Shown here in pieces: positions 1-5,390 of a stretch of DNA of 5,390 nucleotides. The stretch lies in the NCBI GenBank assembly GCA_001701115.1, contig DAAJ01000014.1, positions 17,866 through 23,255 of the forward strand, read 5' to 3'. The translations under genes were made by a program, and so were the position numbers. The DNA comes from Bacteroidales bacterium GP2. Its GTDB lineage: Bacteria; Bacteroidota; Bacteroidia; Bacteroidales; Muribaculaceae. Position 1 is the stretch's first letter. The number at the start of each line of letters is the position of its first letter. The notes below the pieces were generated by a model. That model saw only the letters and a list, made by a program, of their open reading frames with translations. It searched no databases and was not told where the DNA came from.

Positions 1-27
1 CCTGCTGCAAAGAAAAATCAACCGTAA
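1..27 (+). CDS. C-terminal end of upstream gene, possibly ftsQ (partial)
   Basis: Frame 1 reads PAAKKNQP and stops with TAA at 25-27, leaving 27 bases before the ftsA start. A Lys/Pro-rich hydrophilic end fits the tail of a bitopic division protein such as FtsQ, which usually precedes ftsA in dcw clusters. The identity is inferred from expected gene order only, because eight residues carry no family signal. Frame 2 also stays open to a TAA at 44-46 (ending LSPTL) and is a possible alternative end of the same upstream gene. Confidence 0.35.
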   Translation, partial: PAAKKNQP

Positions 28-54
28 ACTATCTCCCACACTATAACAGCATAT

Positions 55-1353
55 ATGGATATCACTACCATCGTAGCCCTCGAAATCGGCAGCTCCAAGA
101 TTTGCGGAGCGGTTGGCACCGTTGATGCCGAAGGCACCCTTACCGTTAAAATCGTTGAGGAAGAGCCTCTTATCGACAGTGTGCGATACGGGCAGCCAAG
201 AAACATCAAAATGGCTGCGGGCTCTATTTCACGAATACTCAGAAAAATGCAGAACCGCCTTGAAGGGCGTAAAATCAAATCCGCGTATGTGGGAATCGGA
301 GGACGCTCGCTTAGTTCGATTCCGGCAGAGGTGGAGCGTAAAATGCCTCCTGAAACTGAAATTACTCCTGAGCTCCTGAACCGTCTCAATCTCGAAGCGA
401 AAAATTCCGCGAACACCGACAAGGATATACTTGCCGTGGAGCCAAGGGCATTCTATATTGACAATACCCGTGTGGAGAAGGACCCTGAAGGGATGTATTG
501 CTCCGATATAAGGATGACTGCAAACCTTATTGTATGCCGCAAGCAGCTGAAAAGAAATGTGGATCTGCTCGTCAAGGAAACCGTTGGGCTCGCTGTTGCA
601 GGATATGTAATCCGTCCTATTGCCGAAGGGGATTTGGTTCTTACACCTGATGAAAGAAGGCTGGGCTGCATGCTCGTGGATTTTGGAGCGGAAACAACCT
701 CTGTGGCAATATATCGTCAGGGCAGATTGCAATACCTCGCAACGATTCCTCTTGGTTCAAGAAACATCACACGCGATATCACTACGCTGAACTATGTAGA
801 GGAAGAAGCTGAAAACCTAAAGATTACTCGTGGCAACGCTATATATTCCAGTGAGACAGCCGACAATGTTGCCCTCCCCGATGTAACCAACCTTGTTGTG
901 CATCGCGCTGCTGAGATAATAGCCAATGTTAAGGAGCAGATAAAATATGCATCTCTTACTCCGGCTGAGCTCCCCGGCGGAATAGTTATTGTGGGACGAG
1001 GAGCAAAGCTCCCCGGCTTTAGCGAAAGGGTGAGAAAGGAAACCGCAATGAAGGTGAGAATCGGCACGGCAACCTCGTCAGCGGTGCGTATTGGCGACAG
1101 CCGCATCCCGTCTGAAGCGGTCGATATCATTTCCATCCTTCTTGCTGGAAGTGCCGATCCGATTGAATGCCTTGAACCTAAGGAGGAACCCGAAATCAAG
1201 CTTGTGGATCCGGAACCCGCTCCTGTTACCCCTGTGGAACGCCCGAAGTCAGGCGGCAATATAGGCAAAACTTTTGGACGCTGGTGGGATAAACTCAAAA
1301 CCGCCGTTGATTCCGACCAGGAGGGAGCCGATTTTGATGATGATGACGAATAA
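55..1353 (+). CDS. ftsA: Cell division protein FtsA, actin-like membrane tether of the Z-ring
   Basis: FtsA is a cytoplasmic actin-fold ATPase that binds the FtsZ tail and anchors Z-ring filaments to the inner membrane while recruiting later division proteins. The 432-residue protein shows the family layout. A phosphate-1 motif lies at residues 7-18 (ALEIGSSKICG), the FtsA-specific 1C/SHS2 region at about 84-165, the phosphate-2 motif at 207-216 (LVDFGAETTS, Asp209), and the adenosine motif at 310-322 (IVIVGRGAKLPGF). A Pro/Glu-rich linker (about 373-401) leads to an amphipathic helix at about 402-418 containing FGRWWDKLK, the likely membrane-targeting sequence. The protein ends in a 14-residue acidic tail (419-432). 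The adenosine motif reads VGRGA where TGGGA/S is usual. The start at 55 puts the phosphate-1 strand at the very N-terminus, as is normal; the leader before it has no Shine-Dalgarno sequence. ftsZ begins 30 bases downstream, so the two genes are probably co-transcribed. Family assignment is secure. Confidence 0.96.
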   Translation: MDITTIVALEIGSSKICGAVGTVDAEGTLTVKIVEEEPLIDSVRYGQPRNIKMAAGSISRILRKMQNRLEGRKIKSAYVGIGGRSLSSIPAEVERKMPPETEITPELLNRLNLEAKNSANTDKDILAVEPRAFYIDNTRVEKDPEGMYCSDIRMTANLIVCRKQLKRNVDLLVKETVGLAVAGYVIRPIAEGDLVLTPDERRLGCMLVDFGAETTSVAIYRQGRLQYLATIPLGSRNITRDITTLNYVEEEAENLKITRGNAIYSSETADNVALPDVTNLVVHRAAEIIANVKEQIKYASLTPAELPGGIVIVGRGAKLPGFSERVRKETAMKVRIGTATSSAVRIGDSRIPSEAVDIISILLAGSADPIECLEPKEEPEIKLVDPEPAPVTPVERPKSGGNIGKTFGRWWDKLKTAVDSDQEGADFDDDDE

Positions 1354-1383
1354 TTAGCACCAACACCGAAAAAACAACTACAC

Positions 1384-2703
1384 ATGGACGAAAATTACAG
1401 ACAGCAGATGGACGCTCTTGCTGACAACTTTGAGGTTTCAGACGCTAAAGAGGCGAACACAACATATATTAAAGTGGTCGGAGTTGGTGGTGGCGGCGGA
1501 AATGCCGTGAACTATATGTACAGGCAGGGCATCAAAAACGTTGCCTTTGCTTTGGTGAACACCGATGCCCAGGCGCTGAAGGCATCTCCTGTGCCTACAA
1601 AAATAACCATTGGTTCAGGACTTGGTGCAGGAAATATCCCCCAAGTGGCAAGGGAAGCTGCTGAAAAGGACATGGCTAAGATTCAGTCGCTTTTTGAGGA
1701 CAATACCCAGATGGTGTTTGTCACCGCAACCCTTGGCGGAGGTACTGGCACAGGTGCCGGACCGGTGGTTGCGAGGATTGCGAAGGATAAAGGGCTGCTT
1801 ACTGTTGGCATTGTCACCATTCCTTTCTATTTTGAGGGAGACTCTAAGATTCTCAAAGCTTTTGAGGGTGCGGACGAAATGTACGATAACGTTGATGCTA
1901 TTTTGGTTATCAATAATGACCGCCTGATAGAGATTTATGGTGAACTTGATTTTTTCAATGCGCTATACAAGAGCGATGAAACCTTGGCTACCGCAGCACG
2001 CTCTATTTCTGAAATCATTACCTCGCAGGGACACATGAACCTTGACTTCAAGGATGTGGAGACAACACTCAGGAATGGTGGTGCGGCAATCATCAGCACT
2101 GGCTACGGTGAAGGTCCTGACCGTGTAAGGCAGGCTCTTGACGATGCCTTGAACTCACCGCTCCTCAAAAACCGCAATATCCTCAGTGCTAAAAAGCTAC
2201 TCTTCAATATTTACTTCTCGGAGAACGCCACAAACAAGTTCAAGATGGGCGAGATGAATGAGTTCACCAAGTTCGTAAAAAACATTGACTCCAAAGTGGA
2301 TGTAATCTGGGGTGCGAGTGTTGACAATGAGCTTGGCGACAAGGTGAAGATAGCACTTCTGGCATCAGGATTCGATTTGCCTGATCGCGATGAACAGCCG
2401 ATGGATCTTCCCGCTCCGGAAGTTACGTCGAAGAGTGGAAGCCGTGCTACCAACACTGCGGATATTGACAAGCTCAAAGCCGAGTATGGCAATAAAGTTG
2501 ATTATTACAACACTAACTATATCATCCTTACCCCTGCTCAGATGGATGACGACAATGTCATTGACATACTTGAAAGCAGTCCTGCATACAACCGCGAGAA
2601 GAAAGTTGTGGAAAGCCTCAGGAACAGTGAGGCGAATGCTCCTGCTCCGGTTCACCAGACTGTCACCCGCTCGGAGTCGGGAAATATCGAAATAGTATTC
2701 TAA
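1384..2703 (+). CDS. ftsZ: Cell division protein FtsZ, tubulin-like GTPase forming the Z-ring
   Basis: FtsZ polymerises with GTP at midcell into the ring that organises division. In this 439-residue protein the T1 loop GVGGGGGNAVN is at 33-43, NTDAQAL at 59-65, and the tubulin signature GGGTGTGAGP at 118-127. NNDRL is at 177-181, and the catalytic T7 loop NLDFKDV is at 219-225 with both key aspartates (221, 224). The globular core ends near residue 332 (LLASGFDL). The tail of about 107 residues holds a structured-looking block at 379-404 (around YIILTPAQMDDD) that I associate from memory with Bacteroidetes FtsZ. Compared with E. coli, the T3 loop (GSG-LGAG, 77-83) is four residues shorter, the signature is preceded by T-L instead of G-M (116-117), and the end (GNIEIVF) does not resemble the usual IPxFLR-type FtsA-binding peptide. 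The 30-base leader after ftsA is A-rich (GAAAAAACAAC) and lacks a Shine-Dalgarno sequence, as expected in Bacteroidetes. The TAA stop overlaps the stop of the convergent regulator gene. Confidence 0.98.
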   Translation: MDENYRQQMDALADNFEVSDAKEANTTYIKVVGVGGGGGNAVNYMYRQGIKNVAFALVNTDAQALKASPVPTKITIGSGLGAGNIPQVAREAAEKDMAKIQSLFEDNTQMVFVTATLGGGTGTGAGPVVARIAKDKGLLTVGIVTIPFYFEGDSKILKAFEGADEMYDNVDAILVINNDRLIEIYGELDFFNALYKSDETLATAARSISEIITSQGHMNLDFKDVETTLRNGGAAIISTGYGEGPDRVRQALDDALNSPLLKNRNILSAKKLLFNIYFSENATNKFKMGEMNEFTKFVKNIDSKVDVIWGASVDNELGDKVKIALLASGFDLPDRDEQPMDLPAPEVTSKSGSRATNTADIDKLKAEYGNKVDYYNTNYIILTPAQMDDDNVIDILESSPAYNREKKVVESLRNSEANAPAPVHQTVTRSESGNIEIVF

Positions 2704-3596
2704 GATTTCTGGTATTCAGTCGGAGACATTCCGGTAAGATGCTTGAAATACTTGCCGAAGCTTGACTGGTTATTGAAATTCAATTCGTATGCAATCTGCT
2801 GCACGTTCTTTCCGGAGAAGCGCAGCAGATTTTTTGCTTCAAGCACCACGAACTCGTCAATCCACTCCGCAGCGCTCTTTCCCGTGGTCTCCTTGACTAT
2901 CAGTGACAGGTATTTGGGAGATATGAACAATTTTGACGCATAAAAGGTAACGGCACGCTCGCTACGGTGATGTACATGCACGAGCCGCATGAAATCTTTC
3001 ACATAGCTTGACCTCCGTGAACGGGTGATTCCAACCGTTGCACTCGGATGATTTATGGTGAACTGTATGAGCTGGTATATTGCTGCGGAAATGAGGCACC
3101 GTGAAATGCTGCGCACGCACTTTTCATCGGTATTGGTGCTGGTGTTTGAATGTATCAGCCCGAAATATTTTAGCATCAGTTTGCTCTGCTCCTCATTTAG
3201 CGGGTACACAGATGCCGGGGTGGGTGTGACCCGTGCGGTGGTAAGCATGTTTATGTCAAGGTTGATGTCCCTCATGAACGCCTTTGACACAATCAGAATG
3301 TATGCGTCAAGGCTTGTGCCGTTCACCTGGTGAGATTGGATCAAGCAGTCCGGACCGAGGAAAGCAACGGTATTAGGACCAAGTTTGTAGCGGGTCAGGT
3401 TGACCTCAAGCTCTATCTCTCCGTTCAGCACAAGCGCTATCATCACCCCTCCGAGGCGCGTAGGGGCGGTTGCCATGTCGCCGAAACGGCTTATGTCAGA
3501 CATCCTGGCGAAAAGGTATTCAGAACCGAGTTTGCTGAACTCCGAGGAAAAGCGCTCCACATCCTCGCTGGTCAATATCACATCTTCCTTCATCAT
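2700..3596 (-). CDS. AraC-family transcriptional regulator
   Basis: This is a 298-residue, probably cytoplasmic, DNA-binding regulator. The N-terminal part (about 45-110, beta-rich, for example GEIELEVNLTRYKLGPNT at 59-76) resembles the cupin-like sensing domain of AraC proteins. The C-terminal 100 residues form the two-helix-turn-helix AraC DNA-binding domain: HTH1 at about 213-239 (FYASKLFISPKYLSLIVKE) and HTH2 at about 263-288 (VQQIAYELNFNNQSSFGKYF), closing with the family hallmark GMSPTEYQ at 289-296. Length is typical for the family. Two consecutive ATG codons (3596-3594 and 3593-3591) make the start uncertain by one residue; the upstream leader (ATTACAAAAT) is A/T-rich with no Shine-Dalgarno. 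It is transcribed divergently from the membrane-protein pair at 3786, a common arrangement for local regulators, so that pair and its own promoter are plausible targets. Ligand and regulon cannot be read from the sequence. The 3' end overlaps ftsZ tail-to-tail. Confidence 0.93.
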   Translation of the reverse strand: MMKEDVILTSEDVERFSSEFSKLGSEYLFARMSDISRFGDMATAPTRLGGVMIALVLNGEIELEVNLTRYKLGPNTVAFLGPDCLIQSHQVNGTSLDAYILIVSKAFMRDINLDINMLTTARVTPTPASVYPLNEEQSKLMLKYFGLIHSNTSTNTDEKCVRSISRCLISAAIYQLIQFTINHPSATVGITRSRRSSYVKDFMRLVHVHHRSERAVTFYASKLFISPKYLSLIVKETTGKSAAEWIDEFVVLEAKNLLRFSGKNVQQIAYELNFNNQSSFGKYFKHLTGMSPTEYQKS

Positions 3597-3623
3597 ATTT
3601 TGTAATTATGGCACGAATTTAGA

Positions 3624-3631
3624 AAAATATA
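3624..3631 (-). promoter_or_regulatory. Possible -7 element for the AraC-family gene
   Basis: Read on the - strand this is TATATTTT, matching seven of eight positions of the Bacteroidetes -7 consensus TAnnTTTG. It would place transcription start about 20-25 bases before the ATG at 3596. No TTG -33 box is visible at the expected distance, and the region is A/T-rich, so a chance match is quite possible. Confidence 0.3.
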
Positions 3632-3647
3632 TCAGAATTTCCCTGTT

Positions 3648-3704
3648 TTTTGGCTGTTTTGTCATTAAAAGCAGGCATTTTGGCAAATATGGGACATACT
3701 TTGG
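3648..3704 (+). repeat. Helically spaced TTTTGGC / TTTTGGC / CTTTGGT motifs
   Basis: TTTTGGC occurs exactly at 3648-3654 and 3678-3684 (30 bases apart), and a related CTTTGGT sits at 3699-3705 (21 bases further). The spacings approximate three and two helical turns, placing the motifs on roughly one DNA face. AraC-family proteins often bind directly repeated sites, so these are candidate operators; in an A/T-rich spacer, such short motifs may also be coincidence. Confidence 0.25.
3675..3687 (+). repeat. Imperfect direct repeat, copy 1 of 2 (second copy 3747-3759)
   Basis: GCATTTTGGCAAA here and GCATTTTAGGAAA at 3747-3759 agree at 11 of 13 positions, with a start-to-start distance of 72 bases. 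Both lie in the divergent spacer; the second copy is just upstream of the rightward -7 element, where an activator site would be expected. A binding role is inferred only. Confidence 0.3.
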
Positions 3705-3746
3705 TTTTATTCATGCATCTTTGCAACTCGTGTTCTTTATGGAGGC

Positions 3747-3759
3747 GCATTTTAGGAAA
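3747..3759 (+). repeat. Imperfect direct repeat, copy 2 of 2
   Basis: This is the second copy of the 13-base repeat (GCATTTTAGGAAA), ending five bases before the TATATTTG element at 3765. That position overlaps the interval where a -33 box would lie, and no clear TTG is present there. This is compatible with a promoter that needs an activator, but does not prove it. Confidence 0.3.
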
Positions 3760-3764
3760 ATCGT

Positions 3765-3772
3765 TATATTTG
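3765..3772 (+). promoter_or_regulatory. Bacteroidetes-type -7 promoter element for the membrane-protein pair
   Basis: TATATTTG matches the Bacteroidetes primary-sigma -7 consensus TAnnTTTG at every defined position. Transcription would start roughly at 3776-3780, giving a very short leader before the ATG at 3786. A -33 TTG box is not evident at about 19-21 bases upstream. The element also overlaps a perfect palindrome (3768-3777). Confidence 0.5.
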
Positions 3773-3777
3773 CAAAT
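3768..3777. repeat. Perfect 10-base palindrome ATTTGCAAAT overlapping the -7 element
   Basis: ATTTGCAAAT is its own reverse complement. It overlaps the last five bases of TATATTTG and the predicted transcription start. The related GCAAATAT at 3683-3690 is an inverted copy of ATATTTGC at 3766-3773. The palindrome could be an operator half-site pair or a chance product of A/T-rich sequence. Confidence 0.35.
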
Positions 3778-3785
3778 TATTACAG

Positions 3786-4865
3786 ATGGAAGAAACCGGC
3801 ACTCACATATCGACCTCGCCTGCTGCTAAAAAATATTGGTGGAAGCTCCTCGTAAAGTACGGGGTGCCGCTCATTGTCACGGTCGGGCTATGTTACCTGC
3901 TCTTTACCGGAGTGGATTTCGGTGAGATGGTTGATATCATACGAACCCAATGCGATTTCCGCTGGATTCTCGCAGGGCTTGTGCTCAGTGTCCTCAGCCA
4001 TGTAATCAGGGCGATGCGTTGGCAAATCCAGCTTAATGCCCTTGATGTCAAGCCTCCTCTTTGGATCATTGTGCTGTCTATTTTCGGTACTTATGCGGTC
4101 AATCTTATTTTCCCCCGTCTCGGTGAATTTTGGCGCACAGGCTATATTGCCGCAAGGCAAAAAGCTCCCTTCTCAACCGTATTCGGCTCAATGGTGTGCG
4201 ACCGCCTCTCCGATACGATTACAGTGCTGCTGTTGCTGCTCCTCACCCTTGTTCTTGCGCGTCCGCAGATAATGGGCTATCTTCAGCAAAATCCGCAGAT
4301 GTATGACACAGTCATGGCTATTGTCACCTCTCCCTGGATTTGGGCTTCCGTGCCGGTCGCTGTCATTCTTTTCTGGCTGTTGTGGAAATATAGTCCGGAC
4401 AATAAGGTCGTCAGGTCGGTTAAAGGCATTCTCGCCGGCATATGGGAGGGTTTTGCTGTTATAGCCAAAATGAAAGGCAAAGTCAAATGGCTGTTTTACA
4501 CGTTCTTGCTTTGGGGCAGCTATTTTCTTGAGCTCTACCTCGCTTTTTTTGCTTTTCCTGCAACTGCGGAAGTTGTTGCGCGCTATGGCATTACTGCGGT
4601 GCTTGTTTGTTTCGTGCTGTCAAGCATTTCAATGGGAGTGCCGTCAAATGGCGGTATCGGTCCTTATCAGTGGTCCCTGATTTTCGGTTTGAGCATGTAT
4701 TCCGCAGGCATCCCCGCGCTTACAAGGGATTACTCCTCAACATTTGCCAACCTCGTGCTCGGCTGCAATACTCTGCTGCTGATACTTCTTGGAGTAATCA
4801 CTTTTGTGGCAATCACACTGGACAAACATCATACAAAGAAATTACTTACCAGAAATGAATCTTGA
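3786..4865 (+). CDS. Polytopic membrane protein, LPG_synthase_TM / YbhN flippase-like family
   Basis: This 359-residue inner-membrane protein has about seven to nine hydrophobic segments: roughly 24-41, 58-74, 92-109, 144-158, 184-200, 235-257, 267-284, possibly 293-306, and 320-344. Family hallmarks are visible: RAMRW at 75-79, FPRLGEFWRTGY at 109-120, DRLSDT at 139-144, and GVPSNGGIGPYQW at 284-296. These fit the lysylphosphatidylglycerol synthase transmembrane (DUF/UPF0104) superfamily, members of which are the lipid-flipping part of MprF or stand alone. There is no C-terminal aminoacyl-transferase domain, so it is not a complete MprF; the substrate is unknown, and lipid or lipid-linked sugar transport is only a family-level guess. 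The start at 3786 is required because the next Met (48) would delete the first membrane segment. The leader lacks a Shine-Dalgarno sequence. The 3' end overlaps the next gene by 11 bases, implying one operon. Confidence 0.88.
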   Translation: MEETGTHISTSPAAKKYWWKLLVKYGVPLIVTVGLCYLLFTGVDFGEMVDIIRTQCDFRWILAGLVLSVLSHVIRAMRWQIQLNALDVKPPLWIIVLSIFGTYAVNLIFPRLGEFWRTGYIAARQKAPFSTVFGSMVCDRLSDTITVLLLLLLTLVLARPQIMGYLQQNPQMYDTVMAIVTSPWIWASVPVAVILFWLLWKYSPDNKVVRSVKGILAGIWEGFAVIAKMKGKVKWLFYTFLLWGSYFLELYLAFFAFPATAEVVARYGITAVLVCFVLSSISMGVPSNGGIGPYQWSLIFGLSMYSAGIPALTRDYSSTFANLVLGCNTLLLILLGVITFVAITLDKHHTKKLLTRNES

Positions 4866-5379
4866 CGAACATAAAGACTTTTTCCTTGATGAGGATGAAC
4901 ATGATGAAGCTCCCGGAAAAGGCACGGTGATAGATTTCACCCCCGGTCGTCCGGCTACGCCGGAGAAAGAGCCTCAGCGGCAGGAAAAGGTGCGTCCCAG
5001 GCACAGGGGACGTAAGTTTTTCGCGTGGTTCATAGTCATTGTCGTGCTTGTGCTTGCCGGATTGTTTTATGTGCGTTACCTGAACCCCTACGCTGTTGAA
5101 GCAAGGACTACCGGATATGTTACCGACCTTGAAAAAAGGGGAATTGTATTTAAGACTTTTGAAGGGACTATGGCAACTGAAAGCGCACTCGGTGATTCAT
5201 CAAAGGTTTATGCGCGCACCTTCACTTTCACTGTGCCGGACACTGCCCTTGCACGGCGACTTCAGGATATATCTACCGGACCGTCCCGTAAAGTTACCCT
5301 TGTATATGAAAGGTATTACGGGATGTTGCCTTGGAGAGGAGGTTCCACCAATGTGGTGACGGACGTGATCGGTAATTGA
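4855..5379 (+). CDS. Small single-pass membrane protein of unknown function
   Basis: I do not recognise a characterised family. The 174-residue protein has an acidic start (LDEHKDFFLDEDEHDE, 3-18) and a Pro/charged stretch (19-53) ending in a basic cluster (RPRHRGRK, 47-54). One hydrophobic segment follows at about 55-73, then a globular domain of about 100 residues. Basic residues before the helix predict an N-in, C-out topology. The outer domain carries TGYVTDLEKRGIVFKTFEG (86-104), FTFTVPD (123-129) and VTLVYERYYG (147-156). This pattern recalls, from memory, short Bacteroidetes membrane proteins often left hypothetical or mislabelled '6-phosphogluconate dehydrogenase'; no dehydrogenase motif is present. 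An upstream in-frame ATG at 4804 would add 17 residues, but it lies deep inside the previous gene. The Met at 4855 gives an 11-base overlap and a typical soluble N-terminus, so I chose it. The overlap suggests translational coupling with the flippase-like protein. Confidence 0.85.
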   Translation: MNLDEHKDFFLDEDEHDEAPGKGTVIDFTPGRPATPEKEPQRQEKVRPRHRGRKFFAWFIVIVVLVLAGLFYVRYLNPYAVEARTTGYVTDLEKRGIVFKTFEGTMATESALGDSSKVYARTFTFTVPDTALARRLQDISTGPSRKVTLVYERYYGMLPWRGGSTNVVTDVIGN

Positions 5380-5390
5380 ATAATTATTTA

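Larger units (their letters stand above)
3597..3785. promoter_or_regulatory. Divergent intergenic control region between the AraC regulator and the membrane-protein pair
   Basis: This 189-base A/T-rich stretch separates two divergently transcribed genes and must hold both promoters unless one lies inside a coding region. It contains a full TAnnTTTG match facing right, a one-mismatch version facing left, a 10-base palindrome, and several TTTTGG-type repeats. I see no convincing hairpin-plus-T-tract terminator and no small gene with credible coding character. Its role as an operator region for the adjacent AraC protein is inferred from position. Confidence 0.7.

Noticed and set aside
229..732. 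A 167-codon - strand open frame inside ftsA
   Set aside because: It is antisense to the conserved FtsA domains, with no family signal and no plausible promoter.
1180..1186. AAGGAGG, a perfect Shine-Dalgarno-like string inside ftsA
   Set aside because: No suitable start codon or open frame follows; it falls in Lys-Glu-Glu codons, and Bacteroidetes genes rarely use such sites.
1335..1350. GAT repeats at the end of ftsA as a possible slippage tract
   Set aside because: There are only about three units, and they encode the acidic tail in frame; too short to call phase-variable.
792..1385. A 197-codon open frame on the - strand across the end of ftsA
   Set aside because: It lies entirely opposite a clear FtsA coding sequence, is Ser/Thr-rich in a way typical of antisense frames, and has no recognisable domain.
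3400..3855. A 151-codon + strand open frame spanning the start of the AraC gene, the spacer and the start of the membrane protein
   Set aside because: It is antisense to the AraC N-terminus, then crosses A/T-rich noncoding DNA, then runs out of frame with a well-supported gene.
4224..4245. CTG-rich run in the membrane-protein gene resembling a short tandem repeat
   Set aside because: It simply encodes a leucine run of a membrane helix (residues 148-153), with mixed codons and no regular repeat unit.
4804..4854. Upstream in-frame ATG extending the small membrane protein by 17 residues
   Set aside because: It would create a 62-base overlap with the previous gene; the Met at 4855 gives a normal short overlap and a coherent acidic N-terminus.
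5335..5353. AGAGGAGG followed nine bases later by ATG near the end of the window
   Set aside because: The ATG is followed at once by TGG TGA, so no gene starts here.

Overview
The window looks like chromosomal DNA from a member of the Bacteroidales, possibly Muribaculaceae-like. This rests on three things: the style of FtsA and FtsZ (long FtsZ tail with a Bacteroidetes-type block), the absence of Shine-Dalgarno sequences before every gene in favour of A/T-rich leaders, and a TAnnTTTG-type -7 promoter element. The lineage is inferred from family resemblance, not from a database search. All five complete genes appear intact. There are no RNA genes, mobile elements, CRISPR arrays or long repeats.

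Layout. Bases 1-27 are probably the last codons of the preceding division-cluster gene, ftsQ if the usual order holds. ftsA (55-1353) and ftsZ (1384-2703) follow on the + strand, 30 bases apart, and form the end of a dcw (division and cell wall) cluster. FtsZ polymerises into the Z-ring, and FtsA, an actin-fold ATPase with a C-terminal amphipathic helix, ties it to the inner membrane. A convergent AraC-family regulator (3596-2700, - strand) abuts ftsZ so tightly that the two stop codons overlap by four bases. A 189-base A/T-rich divergent region (3597-3785) then separates the regulator from a + strand pair. The first gene of the pair (3786-4865) encodes a polytopic membrane protein of the LPG_synthase_TM (YbhN/flippase-like) family. 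The second (4855-5379) encodes a small single-pass membrane protein of unknown function whose start overlaps the end of its neighbour by 11 bases.

Functionally the window joins two units: the cytokinetic pair FtsA-FtsZ, and an envelope pair transcribed divergently from an AraC regulator that may control it. No new defence or mobile system is visible. The points most worth a second look are departures from the textbook FtsZ/FtsA motifs (a shortened T3 loop, an altered glycine signature, no recognisable C-terminal FtsA-binding peptide in FtsZ, and an altered adenosine motif in FtsA), the overlapping membrane-protein pair, and the repeat-rich divergent control region.
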